Shown piece after piece: positions 35,569 through 47,929 of a stretch of DNA of 64,000 nucleotides. Position 1 is the first letter of the stretch. Every line of letters begins with the position of its first letter. A program made the translations under genes and the position numbers. Source of the DNA: Perca fluviatilis (lineage: Eukaryota; Chordata; Actinopteri; Perciformes; Percidae); assembly GCF_010015445.1 (NCBI RefSeq), contig NC_053126.1:5142749-5206748 (forward strand). The letters are read 5' to 3'. The notes under the pieces were generated by a model that saw nothing but the letters and a program-made list of their open reading frames with translations, was not told where the DNA came from and made no database searches.

Positions 35569-36105
35569 CTGGCTTTAAGTGAACTGAATGAAAACACAGA
35601 AGGCCCTCTACCTGGAAACCATCGGGCCACTAAGTGGATTGAAGAAGGCAGAGAGCAAGTGAGGGAGGGAAGACAGAAGGGATTAGCAGCTAATCCAGTG
35701 CATGGACAATCCTGGATGAGCCTTATTTTTTCTTCCACGATGATGCAGACAAAAGAGTCGCTGGATTACTTCACACTACTTTATTGGCCTTTTTAAGAAC
35801 GCTTCAGCCACCTTTTTCCTCTGCTCTGATTGTTTTCGTTGCCTCTCAAAGGTCTGGCGCCTTGGGTACAAAGGGGACCAAGGGAACTGAGGATAAAGAC
35901 GCGGAGCGACAGGCCTGGTGACAGGATGTCCCATGGACAGTGTGGTGCCACACATGGATAAACGGCTTTAGTGGTAGACGGTGCATGGCAGTGGACCCCG
36001 AGCTCTCTCTGCTTGGACTTTGAGGAAGACAAGTTCATGAGACGCACACAATCCTCTCAAAAGTAGAGATCTATTGAAGGCTCCTGCAAAAAGGACTCGC
36101 TGCCA
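35569..36105 (+). other. Possible second 5' UTR exon of cdc42ep1
   Basis: A long pyrimidine tract ending TCTCCTAG (acceptor, exon start 35,569) and a donor CCA|GTAAGC (exon end 36,105) frame a segment without repeat similarity elsewhere in the window. It holds several short upstream reading frames. This would make a long structured leader; alternative donors are possible. Confidence 0.3.
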
Positions 36106-37099
36106 GTAAGCTACAGAGTGGAGACGCTGCTGTGTTCACACATTGATATTATGATTACAGAAAATGGTTCTTCATGCATGCGTTTCATTCAGTTGCTTCA
36201 GAAAGGTGTAGGTGTGATGCTGCAGTAAAGAGAATAGCGGACACGTCAGACAAACTAATTTACTAATCCTTGTAAGTCAACCCGAAACCTAAATAGTAGT
36301 GAGAAGGGAAGCCACGGTCTGTGGGAAAATGGCTGTATAAAGTGACTCAATCCAATTACATATCCTAAACAGAGTTATTTATACATTTGTGTGCTGGTAA
36401 AACATAGCGTCCAGTCTCAGTTTGTTTTTAAAATTCGAGCTATACGTATGTAATAGCTTCTTTTATTAGATTTGGGTAAAAGGCAAATTAAAGAGACTTC
36501 CCGGTGAGGTGATCCTCTTAGTGTTATAAGTAAAATGTAAATTGAGACTGACTACAAGTCAGTTCTCCACATCTAGAATGAAGTGAAGACAGTGCAAACC
36601 AGTATATTTCATGACTTTTGTCACTCAAACCAGCTAAGATGTTGCACTGAAATCACGTCTAAAGTTATTTGCAGTTGCGGCTTGACTTTGTTTTTCTAAA
36701 CTGAACCAACCAACAAGAGTCCAGCCAGCCCTAAACTCTCCAACCGCATACGCTGTGGTAACCAGAGGAAACAAAGTATCGCCTTGTAATTCACCTCCTT
36801 TGTTATTTTGTCACAGCTGAAAGCTGCTGTTGTGCAGGAGAAGTGAGCTGAGCGTTTGGTCATGTGCAGTACTAACGGTACATGAGAGGAGAAAAGAGAA
36901 ATAGTAGAAACTGGCATCTTTTCAGTGTAGACCCAAAAGAGAAACCGTGGGCCGACGGTGGATGAATAGTTGGCTCTGGCCGTGTGGAGAATGGATTATA
37001 CACACATTCTCTGCCGGCTAAACAACCACATTTTTGGGTTTTCTGTTCTCACTGTCCTGGCATTTTAATAAATTTTTTTCTCTCTCTCTGGTTTTACAG

Positions 37100-37196
37100 T
37101 GGACCCTAAACTGGAATTCAAACTTGACTGACATGTTATCGGAGCTCAGACGCTCTCATTTAAATTAAAGGGAAATTACGCAACTTTCCAGTCAGA
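37100..37196 (+). other. 5' UTR part of the cdc42ep1 start exon
   Basis: A (TC)n pyrimidine tract and GGTTTTACAG acceptor place the exon start at 37,100, 97 nt ahead of the ATG. The ATG has A at -3. An in-frame stop precedes it, so translation does not extend upstream. Confidence 0.55.
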
Positions 37197-40100
37197 ATGA
37201 GTCTGGGAAAACTGCCAGGGATCAAGGGCCTTGTGTCTGGCTCGCAGGGGAAACGTCGTTTCAAGAGCGAACTCTCTGTGGACATGATCAGCCCGCCGCT
37301 GGGTGACTTCCGACACACTATGCATGTTGGTCGTGGCGGGGAAGTGTTTGGTGACACTTCCTTCCTTAGCAACTACGGGGGCAACCGGGAACCAGGAAGT
37401 CCAGACTCAGCAAACAGCTCCAGGACGACCGGGTTCTTCACACGCACCTTTCGGCATGTACGGAAGAACTCTGGGCCGCGTCCGCGAGGGGGCTCCCGGG
37501 ACTTGTCATCCACGCCACCAGATGTCTCACCCATCATCAAGAACGCCATCTCCCTGCCCCAGCTGAACATGGACTCCAATGGGTGCCTACAGAGGGTGCT
37601 GTTCCCCAGCTCCATCAGCTCGACAGATGACTCCTTCTGCACATATGGTGAGATAACATAGGAAATCACTGCATGGGTCAGAGTTTAGGAAGCCCATCTG
37701 ACCCAGCAAGATCATCGGCCCTGTTCAGACCCGGCATTAACATCAGCTTGGGTGGTTCGATCACAAGTAGACAGCAAAACAGGTGGGAATGCACCCAAGA
37801 CACGTTGTGGATGACGTTGAGATCTGATCGCTCAGACCACATTTAGAGGTGGCCACATTCTTTTAGCAGTGTGTACGCACATAGGCGCCGATTTATGTTT
37901 TCTTCCGTGGGTGCTCACGGGCGAACGCCATAATAAAGCCGTAAAGTAGGCTATATTTCAACTCAGGACAAATACAGATAGGATTGGAGATGAAAAGTTT
38001 AACTGGCACGTAACCGCAATCAGTTTCGTGGGAAATTAAGAATCAATGCCACCGACATAACCAATCACACTATGACAGACGCTCCACTTAGCACCAACTG
38101 TAATGTTTAATTTGAAATGAATGTAGCCTACTGGCAGTCTGGCACATGTGGGTGCTCAGTATTTTCTGTGGGTGCACCCATGGTATCGGCGCCTATGTGT
38201 ACGCGTATGTGTCTTGGGCTACTGCCTACTCAACTGACGTCCTCTGCGTAAGCTGAAGTGTAGCATTCTGAAGACAAATGTTATTACCAGGTCTGAACAG
38301 GGCCATCTTCATTTAAAGTGAGCGGAGAAAAAGTAATGGTCTCAATAAAGTGAAGCAAAGCAGGATCATACTCGAGTATAATGGTTTATTAAGTAGCAAC
38401 ATAAACTCTTTGATAGCATTCAAAGCCTACCTCACATTATTACATAGAGCTTATGCAGCTAAGCCCAGTCTGACTTTCATAATTTGAGATATATTTAGGT
38501 TTCTGTCATAGTTTTAGTGTTTTTATAAGCACAACTTTACCACTAACTGAACTGGCATGACATAACATGCATGTGAAACAGCTAAAGGAACAAAGACAGA
38601 AAGGATATATATATATCATATAACAAAGATAAGTATTGACAGGAGGGAGATGTAACAAAGTGAATGTGTTAGTTTAGTCAAGTGGGCCTCAATGCATTTT
38701 TGCATAAGCCCAAATTTAAATTACATAATATATGAGTTTTTACTATAAAGTGTGGTCTAGACCTACTCTATCTGTAAAGTGTCCTGAGATAACTTCTGTT
38801 ATGACTTGACACTATGAATACGATTGATTTTAATTGAAATAGAAATTTGGATACAAATCAACAAAGACTGCAATCGAGAAAAACAGGTAAGCTTTAGCAA
38901 AACAATTCAAAGTGTGGTTTCTAAGTGTTAATATAAAATAATTTAAATAAATGATAAGATTTGGTAAGATCAGATTCATGAGTTAGTGGCTCAGAAGTTC
39001 ACTCTAACATGAGGTCATATGGAGCATTTGTGTCTGATGGGAAATATCAAGATCCTGGAGGAGGCATACAGTTAGAACATTTTCTTTTTTGTTGCTGTAT
39101 CTTAAGGTTACAGGAAGCTCAGAGTCAATGTTCAAAATGATAGTGTTAGTGGAAGACCAGCACTGTATGAGTCACCCTGAATTATGTCCAAAAAGTAAGA
39201 TAATCATTACAGTTGGAATTCTCACTATTCACTGTCGAGCAGACCAAACAGAATAAAGTCCTGATTGGTGCAAACAGGACTATAAATGCCAGCGAACACA
39301 CAAACAGAGAGGGTGATGTAGCTCTCTTGGCAACATCGCTCTCACATTCTTCCAAGACAACCAGCAAACAGGCGGCTTCTTCTGAGTCATCTGGATTCAC
39401 CTAGGCAACACCTGTACACAATTCAGTCTATAAACACAAACACACACAGCTGGTTTAGAAGATACAAAGATACTTAGTGGGCATTTTCCTGTGATCTGTG
39501 TGTGCATGTGTCACCGCCTGCCTGAGTGCACACCATAAACACACCATTCATTATATCTGCTAACCAATCGGAGCTTATCAGGCAGCAGTGTGCAGAGTCT
39601 GGACTGGAAATCCCCTCCCCGTCTCCAGATCCCTTACCCAATTCATAAGGAATTTGCCCAAACTGAGTGATGTGGAGTTTGGGAGTTTTTTCTTATCAGT
39701 GGGTTTCTCAGTTCACCGTCCATGTCATTATTTCCATCCATCTTTTCTTATCTCTCTCAGATGTTTACATGAGTTTGTCACAAATGTCATTATCCACTGC
39801 TTCACAGATTTCAGTCTTGAAAACAAAGTTCATCAATAGTGAAAAATCAAGTAGTATTTCAAAACTCACTGTAGGTGCCAACTGTGTATTCATTTAAAAA
39901 AAGCTAAAATCTTCTACAAAAACTCAACATTTACATTATAATCCTGCAATCACAATTGAACCTGCAAATGTAACCTAAGAAGGTAAACGCTCCAGCAACA
40001 CTTGTAGTATAAAGAGCAACTCTATTATCAGATCAGACCAACATGTTTCAGCTTGAGGCCTTTATCAGGGCTTTTAATTGACTCCCATCCTATGCTCCCA

Positions 40101-43100
40101 TCATTAAACACCATAGCAATTTCACTCTCTCTCTCTGTTTTTTCTCTTTTTCTATTCTGTCCCCTTTCAGTAGGTAGCATCATACAGCTCTTAAATGTCT
40201 TCCTGTTTTCTATCGCTGACAGACAACTGAGTCCTTCCCTGCAGGGAAGTTTCAGCAGTCTGTTACTGGGTTGTTACATACTGCCACTCTGTGGTGAAAA
40301 GATTGAATTGCTAGACTAACAGTAACTCAGCTTGTACTTAAAGATGCAGTAGGTAAGTCTTATAAAACTAACTTTCTGTCATATTTGCTGAAACTGACCC
40401 TATGTTCCAGTAGAACTACATGAATTATGTAAAATAAAAAAATAAAAACTCCTTAGGAGGCTTAGGAGACGGTTTGGGCTGCAGCAGAATGGGGGGAGGG
40501 ACTGAGAAGTTGTCGATGTTCAAATTTGTTGGTGAAGTCCTGGATCTTCACAATCTTACCTTACCATATTATTTCCTCTTTATCCACAACGTTCCACTTC
40601 CGGGATTGCTCTGTTGCCGCCGGATCATACTCTTTTCGGCCGGATATCCGTTACCTTCTGCTTTCTTTGGTTGGAATCTTAAACGCCGGTGGATTCATGA
40701 GGATAATGTTTAACTGCTCCTCAGATCTCTGCAGGTTAATGCTGATGCTAGGCTAAACCTACATAATAAGTTCATCCAAAGAAAGCATATTTAGATTTTG
40801 CAGCTAAATAAGCCTGCTGAAGGCAATTTCTCTCTCTCACTCTCTCTGGTTTTTCTCTCTTTCTGTCCCCTTTCAGTAGCATCATACAGCTCTTAAATGG
40901 CTTCCTGTTTTCTACTGTCTGACAGATAACTGAGTCCTTCCCTGCAGGGAAGTTTCAGCAGTCTGTTACTGGGTTGTTACATACTGCCACTCTGTGGTGA
41001 AAAGATTTTATTGCTAGACTAACAGTAACTCAGCTTGTACTTAAGGCCCCATATTTTAGATTTGTGAGGACTATGGTTAACTGCTCCTCAGATCTCTGCA
41101 GGGTAAATCCAGACAGCTAGCTAGACTATCTGTCCAATCTGAGTTTTCTGTTGCACGACTAAAACTACTTTTGAACGTCCACACGTTCCACCAAAACAAG
41201 TTAGCACCGCCCAAGATGATTGTGATTGGTTTAAAGAAATGCCAATAAACCAGAGTTATTCTCCCATCCCGGAATGCTGTGTGGACTAGCCAGACCTTCC
41301 TCTTGCAATGCGAGACTATTCCCTCTTCCTCTTTCTTTTTAAGTGTGTTGTCTCTGGTTGAAAATGACATGTTTCAGTATGTTTTGTTAGAAATCTCTAA
41401 AAGACGTGTTCGTTTGATTTCTGAGGAGGAAGGAGAGGCTGGGTCGAATTGAAAGTTAAGCAAAAGGTTTAATGAACAACACGATGAAAACGACATGACA
41501 AAAACAAATGATACACTGTGGCTGACAGCGGACTGAAATGTCTCCTCTTCAGGAATTACATCAATCAGTCATGCGACATGACAAAACAATACACTGTAAA
41601 CAGTGGTCTTCAAAATGCTTCCCCTTGCGGGGTCACAGATTGAAGCCCCGAATCTTTCTCAGGATCCAAATTATATTCCTCTCTCTCAGGTTAAGGACAC
41701 ACCTCTGAATTTCAAGTTTACTACAGGTCACAGACAAAGGTTGTTTATCATGGTAGTGCCGATTGTATTCAAGTTTACAGAGTTTGCATTTCCTTTGTTC
41801 TAATAAAGTCTGGCTCAACAGGGGATGGCTCTCAACGTTGTTTAAACAATAAGTCTTCTAGAGCTTTTACATTCATGCTAAATAACAGCCATGACCTAAT
41901 TAATTCTTTAGAAACTTGAGTAGGTGTGAGCCAGACCAATGCTGATTAGGTGTGGTGTGATGCAATCGGTTGATTCAGTGCTTCCTCCAGCTACAGTGTT
42001 CATTCAACTAAAAGTACTAGTATTTTTATCAGACATCACCAATGGTTTAACTTTTAACAGTTTTCCAAAAATATTGTATTTTCATTTAGATTTTAGATTG
42101 TATTTAGGTTGTGGATTTGCATTTTGAGGATTGTCCAGTCAAATAAATCCACAGATTTAATTTCAATAATGCTAACTTTCACATTTTTAAAGTGTACCTC
42201 CTTTTAACTGACTGAGAGACGGACTGTAGTGATGATGTCTTCTATCCTGGAGCTGCTCTGTTAACAGTGAATAATTGGAGTGATATAGGTCACACAGGCA
42301 CAGTATGGCAATTTAATTGGGATATGGGGACTTTTTAGATTTACTCAAATAATATTAACCTGCATGCAACTAATATTTCTCATTATCTATTTTACTGTTC
42401 AAATCTCTAAAATAGCACAATGTCCAATCGGTTGGATTTCCCTTTAAGTGTCATCAGAAGATGACAAAGTGCCTTCAAGTTCAAAATGTACAAAAACATG
42501 ATTTTATATTCAACGACTTCAAACCAAAATCCTAAAAAAACTACTACTAATGGGCTTGAAATGGAAATGGAAATTGATTTATTTGAAACAGGGACAATGC
42601 ACAAATAAACATTAAACTTGTTAAACAAGAGAATATGACTTGGGCCAGGTTATAGCAACAATTGCTAATTTCCACCTGTAGTCCCTGGGCAGGTATGACA
42701 AATTTAAAAAACAATTAACAGTTTTAAATAGAATTTTCACAGGACTATAAATGACATGGTGTCCATAGTAATTAAAAACAAGCAGTTTAGTAAAAACAGG
42801 GGTGTTATCAGCCCACTCACTCTCTCTCTCCCCCCTCCCAGCACACACACTTCAAACATGGTTTGTAACATACATTGGGATCATTCTGTTCCTAAGTTAA
42901 GAAAGTCTCTAAGATGTTTTCTTTATGTCGTGTCATTAGTTCAGATCATTTCAGTGACTTCAGAGTGTTTTCTTCTTCTGTCTGTTTGCAGGTCTACAGT
43001 CTGGATTTGTCACGCTGCCCCGCCTCTCTCGCATTGACAGACAGTTTTATGATGGAGACGTGCGGAAAGGGTCTCTACCCGACAGCGGTAGCTTCACGCT

Positions 43101-43617
43101 GACTCGCTCAGACTCCCTCATGTCGTTCACTGTAGACCTTGGCCCTTCCCTTATGAGTGAGGTGCTGAGCTTGATTGACAACCCCAGCTACCTTCAGACG
43201 TCCAATCACAGCCAGGCAGCAGGCGAGGAAGAGGAAGGAGAGGACCACAGCTCTCTAACAGAGACGCCTGTGCAGAGCCCTGAGTTGACTTCACCCAACC
43301 CCTCCATGAGTAGCAGGTCATTCAGCAGTAACATGAACAACAGGGGGCGCTCTTGTAGCGTGGACTGGGCAGAGCAAGAGGAGGAGAGGGGGTCACTGAG
43401 GACTCCAGATGTGTGCACTGGGTCTCCTCAGAGAGCGGAGCCGGCGATGGAGGCAGAACGGTTCCAGAGGGCGGCTGACGTGCTGTCTCGTCATTATGGG
43501 GGAGGCTCCTTCACAAAGGGAACCAGGATGGGCAACGACACCCCCTCTCCTGCTTTGTCCCAAAGCCGCAAAACACCATATGCCTTTTCTGAAGAGGAGG
43601 AAGAGGTCAAAGTCTAG
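37197..43617 (+). CDS. cdc42ep1: cdc42ep1 (Borg5/CEP1), Cdc42 effector protein 1, two coding exons
   Basis: Known role: binds GTP-Cdc42 through a CRIB motif and regulates actin/septin organisation and cell shape at the membrane and cytoskeleton. Coding exons are 37,197-37,647 and 42,992-43,617; phase 1 joins cleanly (ATATG|GTGAG donor, TTTGCAG acceptor), giving 358 residues. The protein opens with MSLGKLPGIKGLVS, basic KRRFKSE, then the CRIB core ISPPLGDFRHTMHVGRGG followed by VFGDTSFLSN (about residues 35-60), then SPIIKNAISLPQLN. Exon 2 carries SGFVTLPRLSR, LTRSDSLMSF..DLGPSLMSEVLSLI (BORG homology region 3) and ends in acidic EEEEEVKV, the C-terminal signature of CDC42EP1. An in-frame TAA lies shortly upstream of the ATG. 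The intron holds nested transposons. A C-terminal alanine/proline repeat known in human CDC42EP1 is absent. Confidence 0.94.
37717..38304. mobile_element. Inverted-repeat element in cdc42ep1 intron
   Basis: Ends GGCCCTGTTCAGACCCGG and CCAGGTCTGAACAGGGCC form inverted repeats. It was later split by another element at 37,880-38,197; without that insert it is about 260 bp. It starts only 70 nt after the coding exon 1 donor. Confidence 0.75.
37880..38197. mobile_element. hAT-like MITE nested in the previous element
   Basis: Inverted ends CATAGGCGCCGAT and ATCGGCGCCTATG, flanked by TGTACGCA (37,872) and TGTACGCG (38,198), a 7-of-8 match target-site duplication. 318 bp, no open frame. Confidence 0.8.
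38745..38840 (+). repeat. LINE-type 3' tail fragment
   Basis: CTCTATCTGTAAAGTGTCCTG...GACTTGACACTATGAATACGATTG is a typical 3' end of a fish retroelement. Truncated, no coding. Confidence 0.5.
40125..41045. repeat. Direct ~200-bp duplication, two copies 710 bp apart
   Basis: 40,125-40,338 and 40,835-41,045 share GCATCATACAGCTCTTAAATG, CCCTGCAGGGAAGTTTCAGC and AACAGTAACTCAGCTTGTAC almost base for base. Between them lies a fragment of the 7.1-kb repeat family (40,560-40,745). Confidence 0.85.
41055..41335. mobile_element. Reverse copy of the 7.1-kb interspersed repeat
   Basis: TGCTCCTCAGATCTCTGCAG, CTAGACTATCTGTCCAA, CCACCAAAACAAGTT, GATTGTGATTGGTTTAAAG and CTAGCCAGACC match 7,150-7,440 in reverse. 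Adjacent to the second copy of the direct duplication. Confidence 0.65.
41340..42990. other. Rest of cdc42ep1 intron, nothing coding seen
   Basis: AT-rich intron sequence ending with the pyrimidine-rich acceptor TCTTCTTCTGTCTGTTTGCAG. Short open frames here have no family features. Confidence 0.5.
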
Positions 43618-44360
43618 ATGTTGAAAAGTCTTTCTGAAAGGAAGAAGGAACTTCATTGATTTGGTTTGGTTTATTTCGAGTCCGGGAGGCTGAACGTTGT
43701 GATATTCTGTTCTTCAATAGAAACATGCTTCCTCTTTCACATAAGGGACGTCAGTGATCAACTACCAGATCCTGGTCTGTATTCAGTTTCTGGACCTTCC
43801 CCTCTCTCTGCACTATGTTGCTGCCATGATTTTATAGATTGTTTAAACTATTCTAAAGATAGGTCACTGAATGAGTCGGACACCACACAATGGATTCTTG
43901 TCAAGACTAAATATTAATAATTACCTTTGTTTTCATCAGTAACAAAAATGTAAAAGTGAATAACATTTGTCACACCTGCATTAATTGTCCTCATAACAGT
44001 TGAATGAACTATTTTTTCACACTGTACATAAACGCTCACTTCATAATCATGATGTTCAACAGCTAAATGTGTTTTACATAAATAAAGATCTTCAGGTTCA
44101 AAGGTCTGAGGCGTCAAGTTGAACCTGGAATTTGGGAAATAAGGTTTTATAACACCTGAGATAAAACTTCTGTAGATTGTAAAATAATTAACTGTAAGCA
44201 GGAATAATGGTGTTATAAACCTAACATCGTTGTACAATTATAGCTTATATTGATCACTTCATCTGTTACATGTATATAGAATTGTTTATCAAGCTTTTAT
44301 TTTAGTTTATCTTTTTCTAAAATGATAAAGCTGATGTAATAAAGGCCTGAATTCAGATTT
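43618..44360 (+). terminator. cdc42ep1 3' UTR with two poly(A) signals
   Basis: Unique AT-rich sequence follows the stop codon. AATAAA occurs at 44,081-44,086 and again at 44,338-44,343, the second followed by GT/T-rich sequence. Either could end the transcript; the implied 3' UTRs are about 0.5 and 0.75 kb. Confidence 0.5.
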
Positions 44361-44561
44361 CTGCTTCTTATTTAACATTGTAAACTCAAATCAAAGTCCC
44401 TCAACAGCTGTTTTTGCATGAGACCATATTCCACTTTATATGAGGGGGCACCGAAAAGTTAAGTAAGGGTCAGGTAGTTGTGGGGTAAGAAAGATTAATA
44501 ATTTACTACTTAGTACAATGTATTACTTTACTTGGAGTTGAATAAAAAAAGAACTCACGAT

Positions 44562-46794
44562 TAGGGTTGGGTGTCGTTTAGTTTTTTTCCGATACTTTTG
44601 AAAAGATTTAAAAATATATACATATTTAAGGGACCGTTCGTATTTATGGAATGGACCCCCGGAGGAAAATAGGGGAAGGTCATGTGTTTTTATTCTTTGT
44701 TGATGGGAGGGTCATCCAATTTTTTTAGTCTACGGGGTAGGGTCTCCCAACTTATGTATTCATGAGAAGAGCAAAATTTCAAAGTGGTTTGTTTGGTGCA
44801 TATGTATCCATGTAGCTCCATGTAGCTCTCTCAGTCTCGGCCCCTATCGCTAGCCGATGGGTCCCTCCCTGTTTAGTCAGCCAGACCTGTAGCTTAGAGA
44901 CCGTGGGATTTCCCAAACTGAATAAATTCCGCTCGCACATATAAACACAAAACTGCTTTGCTAGCTCAATCGTGTTGTAACTGTTGTCTGCTGAAAAAAT
45001 AATTGATTATTTGTGAAATTGTGCAAATTACAGCCTTTTCAAGGGATTTGAGAAGGAAGGAGTGGTAGCATGCAAGCTCCCAAATTGACGCTCGTCTGAG
45101 AAATGGAGTTTTGGATAATGTTAAGCTTCGGCAATTTTACCTATGCTAAAATATTCAGTGACCAGTAACAACCAGTGTTGAATTACCCAGTGTGCTTTGC
45201 TGAATGGTCTCAATGTTTTATTGTTTTATTTCATGTGAATACTAGTTTACTAGATGAGTAACTTAGTATTTGAAGTAACGCAGGAAGTGTGCATTTAGTT
45301 TCCATGCTTATTGTGTTTCCACAACAATGTTAGTGAGTAAATCTACTGAAATGGCCCCCACACCATAACAGATCAGATGGGAATGCAGAGGTTTAGCCAT
45401 CTATGTCATGGCTGTAAAAGAGACAATGGAAATCTGTACAGCTTTGCCAAGTGCAAATCAGTACAATAAATCTTTGGGGAGGTTTATCATATTTCTCCCA
45501 ATTGTGTCGGAGGGTCATCTAAAATTTATTTATGAGGGATGGGATGGGAGGGTCAGGTCTACTTTGACTAAAGGTCCCAAAAACCCTCCGATGGCCATTT
45601 AAATAAATAATGAACAGTCCCTAAAAAAGAAAAAAAGGAGCACAAAACGACAGAATGACTTGTTTATTGCTAAGGCCATATGGTCAAAATTAAGTGATTT
45701 ATTAAAAATGTAATAACAATAACTTATAACAATAACTTATTTCACCAGTAAATTGCTGGTAACAGCAAAAACTACCACTAGATGATATAAGGTTATTTTA
45801 CAATAACTTTGAATGCACCACAAGGCTGGCAAAGTTTCAAGTGAACAAAATGCTACCAAGCGATCACCCGACGTTAGCATCCCATTGACTCCCATTCATT
45901 TTGACGTCACTTTGACAGCGAATAACTTTACATCTGAAGCGTTTAAAGACTCTATTTGTCCGTTGTTTATTTCTAAAGAAACACGACAATGTATAAAAGG
46001 CTCCATCACCTTGTACCTCACGTTATGGCTCCGTAGCAGACGCTTTTATAAAAATAGGCTAACGATTGTGTCATGACCACGCAACTTACTGTCGCAGAGT
46101 AGAGGAATTACCGTATAGTAGAGGAGAAGCTCGCAGTCAGTTTGGACTTACATTAGCTGTTTAAGTTTAATTACTAATGTTAACTAGCATGTTAGTGATC
46201 AGTAATTAGCCTGTGCCCATGTTATCTCCTTACATATACCTACGCTCTCCGTCTCTGTAAGATTGAGAATGATTGAGATTTCTCTTGGCACAGCTACCAG
46301 AAGACTTACAACTTTCAGACAGGTTGCTCACGTCACATCTACGTTGTCTCTCTCAGTTGGAGGCTGCTCAGTAACGCTCAGCGCTCACCGGAAAAGTGCT
46401 TCTAATATCCTTCACTGGTCTCCGTCCAGAGCAACGGGATCTGTTGGTCCAGTCTTATATTGTCTATGGTTGGAATCCTCTACAGTAAAATACAGTCGCA
46501 CCGCATTAGCTGTCAGTATTTTAACCGTTCTCATAATACATCCATGGTTTAATCCAGCTGCTAGCTAACGGTAGGCTTACGTTACCAGCTGCCAAGTGTA
46601 TTATGCTAACTAGCGTCACATGCAGCGATGTTTCAGTTGCCTCTAACGTCCGTTTCGGAGCATCAGAGGGCAGCACAGGCATTTCAGTGGCACCGAAATG
46701 AGGCACCGAAATCCGCGTTACTATTCGGTCTGGTAGATACCGGTTGTTAAGGCACCGGTGCCGTATTAGCACCGGATTTCGGTACCCAACCCTA
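44562..46794. mobile_element. hAT-like non-autonomous element, TIR TAGGGTTGGGT
   Basis: Begins TAGGGTTGGGTGTCG and ends TTTCGGTACCCAACCCTA. Flanking CTCACGAT (44,554) and CTCATGAT (46,795) are a 7-of-8 target-site duplication, the length expected for hAT. It carries a second element (44,639-45,622). Its right part (46,440-46,790) recurs at 57,950-58,285. Confidence 0.8.
44639..45622. mobile_element. Inverted-repeat element nested in the hAT-like element
   Basis: Left end AGGGACCGTTCGTATTTATGG and right end, reversed, AGGGACTGTTCATTATTTATT are imperfect inverted repeats; GGACCCCCGGAGG near the left pairs with CCCTCCGATGGCC near the right. No clear target duplication and no transposase. Confidence 0.6.
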
Positions 46795-46802
46795 CTCATG
46801 AT

Positions 46803-47929
46803 TAAGTAATGGGTAATTACTGGTCAATAATTGTATTAAAGGAATAGGTTAATAGAGTCTTTACTAGTTTTGTGCTGCTCAATGACTGATTTATAGTTAA
46901 TTAGTTAATTATATTATTCATGGAGAAAGGGGTCAGTATGTCTAGTCACAGATATTAATGAACTAATTATTATGTAATGATTCATTATCTCTCAGTCTGT
47001 TCCCATCATTATTAATTTGGCCACAAATTAGTCCTTTGACCATTCACTATCCAGCATAGGTTTTAACATAGTCTTTTTGAATAAGAGACAAATATTAACA
47101 GTACTGAAGGAATAATTTTGTTGTTTACTGGCTTTGGAAAACTATTGCTCCGCCTTGTGTACTGAATGATACAGATCACCACTTATTTGCATGATATTAT
47201 ATCCATTTGTTCACATTGTCATTGGTCATCTAGAGGGTGGCAGTTTGTTTTCATGTCCATGTCAAACAGTTTAAAGACACTAAAGTGAATGAAAAGGTGT
47301 ATTGCTGTAAATTAAAGAAAAAGGTTATTGTGTAAATAACTAAAAGACAATAAGACAGAAAAAGAGAAAATGGCTACGATCCCGACTACGTGGACAAGCA
47401 AGACACTACGTGCGCAGGCGTGGCTTCAACCAAGTGATGTAACAGAAATACAAACAATGGTGGAAGCGTCTAACTTCTGGAATGATGAAGAAACAGAGTT
47501 TAACGTTGCGAAGTGGGAGTAAATGTAAGGAGTTTAATATTTTCTGTCACTGTTTTGGTAAACAACCTGTGCAATAAACAACCTGTGCAATAAAATGCTC
47601 ATCAGTAACCAGGTTATTAGTATTTATCATGTAGCCTAACGTTATGGGAATATGAATAAGTGGCTTTTGTTGGATAAATCCAGAAACACCCTCAGCCCGC
47701 CTAAACCTATAAATAGTTTTCCTTGAAATCACATGGTTTCGAGTAAATGATTACAGTAGTCCTACTTTCGGTTTTGACATTTGTTACTGATTTACAAGTC
47801 ATGTGCATGCAGAGGTTCTCTGCCCGTTATACCTATCATATCAGATTAGATCAGAGCAGGTGGGAGGGGTTTGTGAGGGGCAGACCGAATTGGTCTCTCT
47901 CTCTCTCTATATATATCTAGGGATAGGGC
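46803..47929. other. Spacer with no intact gene
   Basis: AT-rich unique sequence apart from the short Myb-like frame at 47,370 and a (CT)n(AT)n tract near 47,896-47,918. Confidence 0.45.
47370..47522 (+). pseudogene. Short ORF resembling the start of a Harbinger-type Myb/SANT-like protein
   Basis: A 50-codon frame with a favourable start context (GAAAATGG) contains SNFWNDEETEF, which resembles the W-x-x-E-E-T start of Myb/SANT-like domains carried by Harbinger/PIF transposons and their domesticated relatives. It then runs to TAA where the domain should continue. Likely a decayed transposon fragment; assignment from memory of the motif only. Confidence 0.3.

Noticed and set aside
37197..43617. 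CDC42EP4 or another Borg
   Set aside because: The MSLGKL start, KSELSVDMISPPLGDF context and EEEVKV C-terminus fit CDC42EP1; synteny agrees.
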